From IMG/VR virus record IMGVR_UViG_3300006162_000043, positions 1-28,397 of that record: a stretch of 28,397 nt of DNA. One strand, given 5' to 3'. The translations under genes were made by a program, and so were the position numbers. Position 1 is the first letter of the stretch, and every line of letters starts with the position of its first letter. The notes below the pieces were generated by a model. The model was not told the origin of the DNA. It saw only the letters and a program-made list of their open reading frames with translations, and made no database searches. The DNA comes from a virus. Shown piece by piece: positions 6,215 to 10,719 of the stretch.

Positions 6215-6288
6215 GCTCGGTTAGTTAAATGGTATAACAATCGACCGATAATCGATCATCGCAAGTTCGATTCTTGCACCGAGTACCA
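6215..6288 (+). tRNA. tRNA-Ile(GAT), with C33
   Basis: The anticodon arm atcga-ccgataa-tcgat is perfect and places GAT as anticodon, but position 33 is C rather than the near-universal U. The T arm gcaag-ttcgatt-cttgc is perfect. The acceptor has a G-U first pair. CCA is encoded. Confidence 0.85.
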
Positions 6289-6299
6289 GTAAAGTTTTT

Positions 6300-6384
6300 T
6301 GCGTGTGTGGCTGAAAAGCATGGGAAGTCCAGGGCCGGTGCACCGGGTTCCTTGGAAGAGGTTCGAGTCCTCAACACGCAGCCA
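6300..6384 (+). tRNA. tRNA-like element without a recognisable anticodon loop
   Basis: The acceptor tgcgtgt/acacgca is perfect, with discriminator G, encoded CCA and a T arm with the ttcgagt loop. The D-like stem is ggct/agtc. No 7-nt loop with U33 can be placed in the middle. Instead 6328-6334 pairs with 6349-6356 (one bulge), continuing into the palindrome ccggtgcaccgg (6335-6346), a long arm with a 4-nt loop. Its 85-nt size resembles a type II tRNA, but the decoding arm is replaced. Confidence 0.6.
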
Positions 6385-6391
6385 AGTTTTT

Positions 6392-6486
6392 GCTCCCATA
6401 GTTTAATGGCAAAACACCCGGCTTATAACCGGCACATGGCTCTAGATGAGGGCACGTTCTAGGTTCGAATCCTAGTGGGAGTACCA
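6392..6486 (+). tRNA. tRNA-Ile(TAT) with an expanded variable arm
   Basis: The anticodon loop cttataa gives TAT, which would read AUA. The acceptor is gctccca/tgggagt and the T arm ctagg-ttcgaat-cctag, with CCA. The region between anticodon stem and T stem is about 25 nt, unlike normal type I isoleucine tRNAs. It contains two similar pieces (ggcac..tctag at about 6431 and 6451), suggesting an internal tandem duplication. Confidence 0.8.
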
Positions 6487-6494
6487 GAATACAT

Positions 6495-6572
6495 GTTGGT
6501 GTGCCCGAGAGGCCCAAGGGAACAGTCTGCAAAACTGTCAAACCGTCGGTTCGAATCCGACCGCCAACTCCA
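6495..6572 (+). tRNA. tRNA-Cys(GCA)
   Basis: The anticodon arm acagt-ctgcaaa-actgt is perfect (GCA). The acceptor is gttggtg/cgccaac with discriminator T, as usual for bacterial tRNA-Cys, and CCA. The T arm is gtcgg-ttcgaat-ccgac. Confidence 0.93.
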
Positions 6573-6580
6573 AGTTTTTA

Positions 6581-6788
6581 GTAGTGTTCTTTAGGCTGTA
6601 AAGTTGCTGCTTTTCAGCAGGCGAAGTTTAGTCAGGATATGCAAGATATGGAATCCAGCAAGATTCCCGAGACCCTTGCCGTGACCCCTGATAGGATGTA
6701 GTATAATGGGAGTACGCCGGCATCGTAGCCGGAAGCGAAGGTTCGATTCCTTCCATCTTCTCGTAAACTATAGCCTAAAGAACATTAT
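6581..6788 (+). ncRNA. Composite RNA: 17-bp closing helix around a tRNA-like domain
   Basis: 6581-6597 pairs with 6772-6788 (17 bp, two G-U pairs). Within it are ctgc/gcag (about 6608-6623), ggaatc-cagcaa-gattcc (6651-6668), agttta/taaact (6627-6632/6763-6768, long range), and at about 6697-6760 a tRNA-like fold. That fold has a gta/tac D arm, a ccggc/gccgg arm with an unusual 6-nt loop, a perfect T arm gaagg-ttcgatt-ccttc and a partial acceptor, but no CCA. The element ends one base before tRNA-Glu. No ORF is plausible. Confidence 0.6.
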
Positions 6789-6863
6789 ACTCCGTTGGAT
6801 TTCTGGTGAGATCCTTGGCCCTTCAAGCCAATGAGGTCGGTTCGATTCCGTCACGGAGTACCA
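6789..6863 (+). tRNA. tRNA-Glu(TTC), with C33
   Basis: The acceptor actccgt/acggagt is perfect and the anticodon arm is ttggc-ccttcaa-gccaa. The anticodon is TTC, but position 33 is C, as in the Ile(GAT) gene. The T arm has one mismatch. CCA is encoded. Confidence 0.85.
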
Positions 6864-6869
6864 GTATTT

Positions 6870-6943
6870 CAGGGTCTATGATAGTGGTAGTCGCCGGGTT
6901 TTGGAAGCCCGTAGTCCGAGTTCGATTCTCGGGTCCCTGACCA
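6870..6943 (+). tRNA. tRNA-Pro(TGG), first copy
   Basis: The anticodon arm cgggt-tttggaa-gcccg gives TGG. The acceptor cagggtc/gtccctg has one mismatch. The T arm is ccgag-ttcgatt-ctcgg, with CCA. It differs strongly from the second Pro(TGG) at 8971. Confidence 0.9.
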
Positions 6944-6951
6944 GTTTTTCA

Positions 6952-7001
6952 GTCTTTCAGTGCATTTCAACGGGCGCTGAAAGACGCAGGTAGAATGAAA
7001 T
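6952..7001 (+). ncRNA. Candidate H-type pseudoknot after tRNA-Pro
   Basis: gtctttcagtgc (6952-6963) pairs with 6974-6985 over 12 bp (one G-U). The loop atttca (6964-6969) is complementary to tgaaat at 6996-7001, giving pseudoknot topology. It fills the whole Pro-Leu spacer. Confidence 0.45.
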
Positions 7002-7004
7002 TTT

Positions 7005-7082
7005 GCCCCCATGGACAAATTGGCAAAGTCGTTTCGCTTAGAACGAAAAGTTGTGTAGGTTCGAATCCTACTGGGGGCACCA
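7005..7082 (+). tRNA. tRNA-Leu(TAG) with a short variable region
   Basis: The anticodon arm is tttcg-cttagaa-cgaaa (TAG), the acceptor gccccca/tgggggc is perfect, the T arm is gtagg-ttcgaat-cctac, and CCA is encoded. The variable region is only about 6 nt, whereas bacterial leucine tRNAs have a long variable arm. Confidence 0.85.
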
Positions 7083-7095
7083 AACATGGTAACTT

Positions 7096-7129
7096 ACCAC
7101 TTCTCTGGTTCTTTACCGAAGAAAGTGGT
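7096..7129 (+). other. Hairpin in the Leu-Lys spacer
   Basis: accactt (7096-7102) pairs with aagtggt (7123-7129), with an inner ggt/acc. The 3' base lies at the start of the -35 element of the next promoter. No T-run follows. It may be a processing or stability hairpin. Confidence 0.4.
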
Positions 7130-7156
7130 TGACAAGGAGTAAGGAAGGCGTAAGAT
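7129..7156 (+). promoter_or_regulatory. Sigma70-like promoter TTGACA-16-TAAGAT
   Basis: A perfect -35 at 7129-7134, a 16-bp spacer and TAAGAT at 7151-7156. Initiation near 7163 would be just ahead of tRNA-Lys and the DUF2061 gene. It is probably an internal promoter of the array. Confidence 0.55.
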
Positions 7157-7168
7157 ACGAGTTCGAGA

Positions 7169-7243
7169 GGGGATATGGCGTAGTGGTAACGCAGCGGACT
7201 TTTAATCCGTCAGTCTAGGGTTCGAACCCCTATGTCCCTACCA
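7169..7243 (+). tRNA. tRNA-Lys(TTT)
   Basis: The anticodon arm gcgga-cttttaa-tccgt gives TTT. The acceptor ggggata/tgtccct pairs fully when the gene starts at 7169. The T arm taggg-ttcgaac-cccta is perfect and CCA is encoded. Confidence 0.92.
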
Positions 7244-7260
7244 TAAACAAGGAGACCATG

Positions 7261-7500
7261 ATGGGAGTGGAAGATATATTGAGTGTGCGAGGCATTGTCA
7301 AAGCAATCACCTACAGAATTCTCGCAACGATATCGACCTTCTTCATTTCGTGGATCCTGACAGGACACTGGATCGTGGCATCCAGTATCGCCCTCCTAGA
7401 AATCGTCATCAATACAGTGATCTTCTATTTCCATGAACGAGCGTGGAAGAAGATTAGGTGGTTCAAAAAGAAGGATGTGAATTCACAGATTTTCAAGTAG
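7261..7500 (+). CDS. DUF2061-like small membrane protein
   Basis: 79 residues. VKAITYRILATISTFFISWI, the following TGHWIVASSIALLEIVINTV and the segment FYFHERAWKKIRWF match the DUF2061 pattern: a KxxTYR start, two transmembrane segments and a YYxHERxW end. The biochemical role of the family is unknown. I prefer the second ATG (7261) because AAGGAG at 7249-7254 then has a 6-nt spacing; the first ATG at 7258 leaves only 3 nt. The gene lies between tRNA-Lys and tRNA-Asn and is probably co-transcribed with them. It is an inner-membrane protein. Confidence 0.8.
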   Translation: MGVEDILSVRGIVKAITYRILATISTFFISWILTGHWIVASSIALLEIVINTVIFYFHERAWKKIRWFKKKDVNSQIFK

Positions 7501-7505
7501 TATAT

Positions 7506-7581
7506 TCCGGGGTAACTCAGCAGGTAGAGTAGCGCACTGTTAATGCGTTTGTCGGGAGTTCGAGCCTCTCCCTCGGAGCCA
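7506..7581 (+). tRNA. tRNA-Asn(GTT)
   Basis: The anticodon arm gcgca-ctgttaa-tgcgt gives GTT. The acceptor tccgggg/cctcgga is fully paired with one G-U. Discriminator G and CCA are as in bacterial tRNA-Asn. It starts 5 nt after the DUF2061 stop. Confidence 0.92.
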
Positions 7582-7594
7582 AACATATGTCTTA

Positions 7595-7602
7595 CATAAA
7601 TA
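7595..7602 (+). promoter_or_regulatory. Possible late promoter CATAAATA
   Basis: One mismatch from the T4 late box TATAAATA, 45 nt upstream of the ceramidase-like gene. The motif is weak on its own. Confidence 0.35.
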
Positions 7603-7646
7603 TCATGTGGTTTTTCGATTGAAATGACACTGTAGGACGCGCGCCA

Positions 7647-8270
7647 ATGAAAACTCAAAAGACAGGACTCGACCTCTACAAAGAACGAGGCGAGAATACG
7701 GCACTATTCGCAGAGCCTACGAATGTCTTGAGTAACATATCATTTTTCGCGGCAGGGTTGACAGCACTACCATTTTGTAACGGATGGGTTTCAGGACTAC
7801 TAGCAGCAGGTTGCATCCTTGTCGGCATCGGATCAACGTTGTATCATGCATATCCCAAGCCCCTCACGAAACTTTGCGATGTTTCTGCAATCGTCGCCTG
7901 GGTTCTGTTCTATCTGTTTTGTTGGTCGCACTATTTCATGGGTTTGAACTTCCTGTATTCAGGAGGAATCATTATAGGATTTGTTCTGGCTTCTTTGCTG
8001 TTTCTCCGCAAGTATTCAGGACTACTGAACGGCTCTTCGGATTATTTGCCTGTCATCGCAGTCCTTCTTTTCAGCGGTGCAGCAGGTTGGTATAAGACGG
8101 GACACCCGCACCTGATTATTGCGTGTATCATCGCAGCAATCTCGCTGGTGTTCCGAGTCATCGACAATGATGTGAAGTTGAGTAGCGGCACACATTTTCT
8201 TTGGCATATCATGAATGGTTTTCTGATGGCGCAGTTGACAATCTTCATCGCCATCAATGTGTTGAACTAA
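7647..8270 (+). CDS. Alkaline-ceramidase-like (CREST family) membrane hydrolase
   Basis: 207 residues with about seven hydrophobic spans. The zinc-site pattern of alkaline ceramidases is complete and correctly spaced: Ser63-x3-His67 in GSTLYHAYP, Asp78 eleven residues later, and His183-x3-His187 in GTHFLWH. In human ACER3 the equivalents are S77, H81, D92, H217 and H221. The N-terminus (YKERGENTALFAEPTNVLSN) resembles the N-terminal calcium-site region of the family and its bacterial members. Known members cleave amide bonds in ceramides; other CREST proteins act on other lipids or as receptors. The substrate here is unknown. No close SD is obvious before the ATG at 7647. It is flanked by tRNA-Asn and tRNA-Asp. 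Confidence 0.85.
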   Translation: MKTQKTGLDLYKERGENTALFAEPTNVLSNISFFAAGLTALPFCNGWVSGLLAAGCILVGIGSTLYHAYPKPLTKLCDVSAIVAWVLFYLFCWSHYFMGLNFLYSGGIIIGFVLASLLFLRKYSGLLNGSSDYLPVIAVLLFSGAAGWYKTGHPHLIIACIIAAISLVFRVIDNDVKLSSGTHFLWHIMNGFLMAQLTIFIAINVLN

Positions 8271-8273
8271 TTT

Positions 8274-8348
8274 GGTCCTATAGTATATCGGCAAGTACGG
8301 CGCCCTGTCACGGCGTTAAGATGGGTTCGATTCCCATTAGGACCGCCA
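8274..8348 (+). tRNA. tRNA-Asp(GTC)
   Basis: The anticodon arm is gcgcc-ctgtcac-ggcgt (GTC). The acceptor ggtccta/taggacc is perfect, with discriminator G and CCA, and the T arm is atggg-ttcgatt-cccat. It starts 3 nt after the ceramidase-like stop codon. Confidence 0.93.
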
Positions 8349-8373
8349 GTTTTTCGTAGCGTCACATGGAGCC

Positions 8374-8420
8374 TGGTCCTCTGTGATTGCGAATATATGC
8401 CAGGACCAATGCATCGCAAT
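8374..8420 (+). ncRNA. Candidate pseudoknot in the Asp-Ala spacer
   Basis: Stem 1 is tggtcct (8374-8380) with aggacca (8402-8408). Stem 2 is attgcga (8386-8392) with tcgcaat (8414-8420). The strands interleave as 1-2-1'-2', an H-type pseudoknot with two 7-bp stems. The remaining spacer to 8495 holds ctctt/aagag and a weak CTGACA-17-AAGAAT promoter-like pair; no ORF is credible. Confidence 0.5.
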
Positions 8421-8495
8421 GGGAATGTTCGCGTAGACTCTTCCCTGACGAGGTGAAAGAGCGCCTGACAGATCGGAGAGTACGGTCAAGAATTT

Positions 8496-8570
8496 GGGCT
8501 GCTAGTATAACGAGTATTACTTCCCGCTTGCACCGGGAGAATCAGGGTTTGACTCCCTGGCGGTCCACCA
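8496..8570 (+). tRNA. tRNA-Ala(TGC)
   Basis: The anticodon arm tcccg-cttgcac-cggga is perfect (TGC). The acceptor gggctgc/gcggtcc includes G-U pairs, the T loop is tttgact, and CCA is encoded. The acceptor lacks a clear G3-U70-only pattern, but G3 does face T70, the alanine identity pair. Confidence 0.9.
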
Positions 8571-8576
8571 AGTTTT

Positions 8577-8652
8577 GGGTTCATCGTATAGAGGCCATTA
8601 TATCAGACTCTTAATCTGCATGACGTAGGTTCGACTCCTACTGGACCCACCA
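8577..8652 (+). tRNA. tRNA-Lys(CTT)
   Basis: The anticodon loop ctcttaa gives CTT. The acceptor is gggttca/tggaccc and the T arm gtagg-ttcgact-cctac, with CCA. It is the second lysine isoacceptor. Confidence 0.9.
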
Positions 8653-8658
8653 AGTTTT

Positions 8659-8731
8659 GCTGGCTGTCAAGTGGTGTACGTTTGGCCTTCCAAGCCGAAA
8701 GAGGCGAGTTCGAATCTCGCAGCCCGCTCCA
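8659..8731 (+). tRNA. tRNA-Gly(TCC), first copy
   Basis: The anticodon arm is ttggc-cttccaa-gccga (TCC). The acceptor gctggct/agcccgc has one mismatch. Discriminator T and CCA are present. The T arm is gcgag-ttcgaat-ctcgc. Confidence 0.9.
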
Positions 8732-8736
8732 GTTTT

Positions 8737-8807
8737 GCCTGAGGCTGAATCGACGGATTCTTGACGGAGAACGTAACTCGCCGGTCCATTCCGGCCCTCG
8801 GACACCA
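8737..8807 (+). tRNA. CCA-ended tRNA-like element, non-canonical
   Basis: The acceptor gcctgag/ctcggac (one mismatch, one G-U) is followed by A and CCA. The interior has gaatc-gacg-gattc (8747-8760), a possible ttct/agaa arm with a 6-nt loop that overlaps it, and gccgg-tccatt-ccggc in the T-arm position with a 6-nt loop lacking TTC. No anticodon can be assigned. It has the same CCA plus AGTTTT spacer as the real tRNAs, so it is probably processed with them. Confidence 0.5.
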
Positions 8808-8811
8808 ATTT

Positions 8812-8885
8812 GCCTCTTTAGTTCAGTGATAGAACATCGCCCTCGTAACGCGGAGACGACGATTTGATTCCGTCAAGAGGCACCA
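8812..8885 (+). tRNA. tRNA-Thr(CGT)
   Basis: The acceptor gcctctt/aagaggc is perfect with CCA. The anticodon loop ctcgtaa gives CGT, but stem position 31-39 is C-C. The T loop is tttgatt and pair 53-61 is lost, so the gene is slightly degenerate. Confidence 0.8.
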
Positions 8886-8891
8886 AGATTT

Positions 8892-8965
8892 GCCCTTATA
8901 GTATAGTGGTATTACGATGGATTTGTAACCCATCTACAGAGGTTCGATTCCTCTTGAGGGCACCA
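8892..8965 (+). tRNA. tRNA-Thr(TGT)
   Basis: The anticodon loop tttgtaa gives TGT (pair 31-39 mismatched). The acceptor is gccctta/tgagggc, the T arm agagg-ttcgatt-cctct is perfect, and CCA is encoded. Confidence 0.88.
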
Positions 8966-8970
8966 GAATT

Positions 8971-9047
8971 CGGAGTGTAGCGCAGCCCGGTAGCGCATCT
9001 GCTTTGGGAGCAGAGGGTCCAAGGTTCGAATCCTTGTACTCCGACCA
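8971..9047 (+). tRNA. tRNA-Pro(TGG), second copy, bacterial-like
   Basis: The anticodon arm is tctgc-tttggga-gcaga (TGG). The D arm gtagcgcagcccggtagcgc closely resembles E. coli tRNA-Pro. The acceptor is cggagtg/tactccg with CCA. It looks like a different lineage from the Pro(TGG) at 6870. Confidence 0.93.
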
Positions 9048-9052
9048 AGTTT

Positions 9053-9124
9053 TGCGGGGGAGTGTGGTGGTGCATTTCAGGCTCATAACCTGGAGGACCG
9101 GTTCGATTCCGGCGACCGCAACCA
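9053..9124 (+). tRNA. tRNA-Met(CAT), initiator-like acceptor end
   Basis: The anticodon arm is tcagg-ctcataa-cctgg (CAT). The 3' end ccgcaacca and 5' tgcgggg resemble the acceptor of bacterial initiator tRNA, but 1-72 is T-A rather than the C-A mismatch, and the three consecutive G-C pairs of initiator anticodon stems are absent. Elongator use is therefore also possible. Confidence 0.8.
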
Positions 9125-9129
9125 AATAA

Positions 9130-9205
9130 GGTGATATGGCAGAGCGATTTATGCACCTCGCTCATAACGAGGGCCAGAGTGGTTTGACTCCACTTATCAC
9201 CACCA
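9130..9205 (+). tRNA. tRNA-Met(CAT) or tRNA-Ile(CAT)
   Basis: The anticodon arm cctcg-ctcataa-cgagg is perfect (CAT). The acceptor ggtgata/tatcacc is perfect, with CCA. A CAT anticodon can also be lysidine-modified to read AUA; the sequence alone does not decide. Confidence 0.88.
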
Positions 9206-9209
9206 GAAT

Positions 9210-9284
9210 CCGTCCGTAGTTCAACGAATAGAACCAGTGGCTTCGAACCACAAAACGCGGGTTTGACTCCTGCCGGACGGTCCA
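9210..9284 (+). tRNA. tRNA-Arg(TCG)
   Basis: The anticodon loop cttcgaa gives TCG. The acceptor ccgtccg/cggacgg is perfect, the T arm is gcggg-tttgact-cctgc, with discriminator T and CCA. It shares its 5' half with the next Arg tRNA, so the pair probably arose by duplication. Confidence 0.9.
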
Positions 9285-9299
9285 AATGAAAGAATACAT

Positions 9300-9377
9300 A
9301 CGTCCGTCGTTCAATGAATAGGACATAGCCCTGCGAAGGCTAAGACGGTTTGGGTTTGATTCCCCCCGGACGTGCCA
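9300..9377 (+). tRNA. tRNA-Arg(GCG)
   Basis: The anticodon arm tagcc-ctgcgaa-ggcta is perfect (GCG). The acceptor is acgtccg/cggacgt with discriminator G and CCA. GCG is unusual for arginine in many bacteria, which use inosine-modified ACG for CGU/CGC codons. Confidence 0.88.
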
Positions 9378-9382
9378 GATTT

Positions 9383-9454
9383 ACCTCCACCGATGGAACG
9401 GCAGCGAGACTTCTAATCTTGCGTGTGAGGGTTCGATTCCTTCTGGAGGTGCCA
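9383..9454 (+). tRNA. tRNA-Arg(TCT)
   Basis: The anticodon arm cgaga-cttctaa-tcttg gives TCT. The acceptor acctcca/tggaggt is perfect, the T arm is gaggg-ttcgatt-ccttc, and CCA is encoded. With CCT at 2917 it covers AGA/AGG codons. Confidence 0.92.
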
Positions 9455-9468
9455 AATAGGAGATTGTT

Positions 9469-9618
9469 ATGGGAAAAGGAAGTAAAGCAAGACCCTACAG
9501 TATTCCCAAAGAAGAATTCGATTCCAACTGGGAACGAATCTTCGGTAATAAAGAGAAAAAAGAGGTTGACAAACCTCAGGAAGTAGACGATAATACCAAT
9601 AATATCTCGGTGGTGTAA
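9469..9618 (+). CDS. Small basic/acidic phage protein (49 aa)
   Basis: The ORF starts MGKGSKARPYSIPKEEFDSN, continues NWERIFGNK and ends with an acidic tail (EVDDNTNNISVV). Tiny proteins starting MxKGSKxRP with a following NWxxIFG are common in T4-like and other phages, but no function is known to me. AGGAGA lies about 6 nt before the ATG. The last 15 nt, including the stop, overlap the start of tRNA-Trp, so processing of the tRNA would truncate the mRNA. Confidence 0.75.
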   Translation: MGKGSKARPYSIPKEEFDSNWERIFGNKEKKEVDKPQEVDDNTNNISVV

Positions 9619-9678
9619 TGGTAACATGCCGGCCTCCAAATCCGTGCGATTAGGGTTCGAATCCTTACCGGGGTGCCA
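9604..9678 (+). tRNA. tRNA-Trp(CCA)
   Basis: The anticodon loop ctccaaa gives CCA; the stem keeps only three central pairs. The acceptor atctcgg/ccggggt pairs with G-U. Discriminator G and CCA fit tryptophan. The T arm is taggg-ttcgaat-cctta. It overlaps the small ORF before it. Confidence 0.82.
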
Positions 9679-9684
9679 TAAATA
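9677..9684 (+). promoter_or_regulatory. Possible late promoter CATAAATA
   Basis: One mismatch from TATAAATA. It overlaps the CCA end of tRNA-Trp and lies 16 nt before the YkuK-like gene. The evidence is the motif alone. Confidence 0.35.
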
Positions 9685-9699
9685 TGAAAGGAGTCTGAA

Positions 9700-10191
9700 A
9701 TGACTGAATCACGTAAGATGGATATCGATGCGGTTCGCGCCTTCATCATTGAACAGAGCGAAGAAACGCGAATCTATCTTGGCGCGGACTCCGAAAGATA
9801 CAAGTTGGCCGGCGTATGGTATGCCGACTACGCCGTGGTTGTAGTGGTTCACAAGGACGGAAACAAGGGTTGTAAGGTATTCGGTGAAATCACGACCGAA
9901 CGCGACTACGACCAACGCAAGGACAAGCCTGCACTCCGCCTGATGAATGAAACATATCGCGTAGTTGAGTTGTTCCAGAAGTTGAAGGATGTTCTGGAAG
10001 ACCGTTATGTTGAGATTCACCTTGACTTGAACCCTAACAAGATGCACGGTTCATCATGTGTAGTTGAACAAGCAATTGGTTATGTGAAGGGAACATGCAA
10101 TGTCGTTCCTATGGTGAAGCCCAAGGCTCCGGCTGCATCTTTCGGTGCAGACCACCTGAGCCAAATCATCAGCCACCAAAAAGCAGCATAA
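9700..10191 (+). CDS. YkuK/DUF458-like RNase H-fold protein
   Basis: 163 residues. IYLGADSERYKLAGVWYADYA near the N-terminus, the central acidic EIHLDLN and the end GTCNVVPMVKPKAPAASFGADHLS follow the pattern of the DUF458/YkuK family, which has a predicted RNase H-like fold. Asp30 of GADS and Asp in HLDLN (about 108-110) are candidate metal ligands. The activity of the family is not established as far as I know. AAAGGAG gives a good start at 9700. Its position among tRNAs suggests RNA metabolism (inference). Confidence 0.75.
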   Translation: MTESRKMDIDAVRAFIIEQSEETRIYLGADSERYKLAGVWYADYAVVVVVHKDGNKGCKVFGEITTERDYDQRKDKPALRLMNETYRVVELFQKLKDVLEDRYVEIHLDLNPNKMHGSSCVVEQAIGYVKGTCNVVPMVKPKAPAASFGADHLSQIISHQKAA

Positions 10192-10201
10192 GGAGACATA
10201 A

Positions 10202-10423
10202 ATGTTTTTTCTATCACTCGATTTTTGGCTAGGTGTTGTTCTCGGAGCCGCTTTTGCTCCTCTTTGGATGAAGTTGTTCAATTTCGTATGGAGCAAGTTC
10301 GCCAAGAAGAACCCAGTTGTAGCCGCCGAAGTTGCCACCGCAGCCAAGGTTGTTGAAGCTGTAGCAGCACCAGTAGTAGCCGTTGCCGAAGCAGCAGTTC
10401 CTTCTGCCAACACGGCACAGTAA
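10202..10423 (+). CDS. Small single-span membrane protein with Ala/Val-rich tail
   Basis: 73 residues: a hydrophobic N-terminal span (FFLSLDFWLGVVLGAAFAPL, about 2-21), a basic stretch (KLFNFVWSKFAKK) and a low-complexity Ala/Val tail. The positive side suggests N-out/C-in orientation. It follows the YkuK-like gene with an AGGAGA site 4 nt before the ATG. No family is recognised. Confidence 0.7.
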   Translation: MFFLSLDFWLGVVLGAAFAPLWMKLFNFVWSKFAKKNPVVAAEVATAAKVVEAVAAPVVAVAEAAVPSANTAQ

Positions 10424-10430
10424 TAGTTTC

Positions 10431-10504
10431 GCGGGATTAGTTTAGTGGTAAAACCGGACCTTGCCAAGGTTCAGTTGAGGGTTCGATTCCCTCATCCCGC
10501 TCCA
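10431..10504 (+). tRNA. tRNA-Gly(GCC)
   Basis: The anticodon arm is ggacc-ttgccaa-ggttc (GCC). The acceptor gcgggat/atcccgc is perfect, with discriminator T and CCA, and the T arm is gaggg-ttcgatt-ccctc. It is nearly identical, outside the anticodon arm, to Gly(TCC) at 12725. Confidence 0.93.
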
Positions 10505-10513
10505 GATTCCTCT

Positions 10514-10557
10514 CGCGCTCAATTACCAGTCTGACGCGCGGTTGTATAATGACTGGT
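10514..10557 (+). ncRNA. Candidate pseudoknot after tRNA-Gly
   Basis: cgcgc (10514-10518) pairs with gcgcg (10536-10540), and accagt (10525-10530) with actggt (10552-10557); the strands interleave as in an H-type pseudoknot. A TATAAT at 10545-10550 lies within it and could instead be a promoter element with a poor -35 (attacc). Confidence 0.35.
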
Positions 10558-10562
10558 CGCGG

Positions 10563-10615
10563 CTCCCGTGGCGGTCGAATCTACCTTTCGGTGTAAGCGT
10601 AGAATGAATCGGGAG
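10563..10615 (+). ncRNA. Two-helix structured spacer before tRNA-His
   Basis: ctcccg (10563-10568) pairs with cgggag (10610-10615). Inside, tctac (10580-10584) pairs with gtaga (10599-10603). It occupies the Gly-His spacer and no ORF fits. Confidence 0.4.
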
Positions 10616-10633
10616 AGACACCCCAATTTCTAT

Positions 10634-10709
10634 GGTGACCATAGTGTAGTGGTCTGCACCGTCGGCTGTGAACCTTCTAGTGAGAGTTCGATCCTCTCTG
10701 GTCACCCCA
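10634..10709 (+). tRNA. tRNA-His(GTG) with encoded G-1
   Basis: The anticodon loop ctgtgaa gives GTG. The acceptor gtgacca/tggtcac is perfect, the discriminator is C73 and a G at 10634 can be the histidine-specific G-1 facing it. CCA is encoded. The T arm is gagag-ttcgatc-ctctc. The outer anticodon stem has two mismatches. Confidence 0.88.
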
Positions 10710-10719
10710 AGGATATATC

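Noticed and set aside
5583-6462. Open frames of 60-110 codons across the tRNA array
   Set aside because: They run through tRNA cloverleafs and structured spacers; their protein sequences are translations of tRNA genes.
6697-6760. Ordinary tRNA-Thr(CGT) or tRNA-Arg(TCG) at this place
   Set aside because: No 7-nt anticodon loop closes correctly, CCA is missing and the acceptor is incomplete; it is described as a tRNA-like domain of the larger RNA.
7083-7140. Terminator after tRNA-Leu(TAG)
   Set aside because: The hairpin is followed by GACAAGG rather than a T-run, and a promoter starts at its 3' edge.
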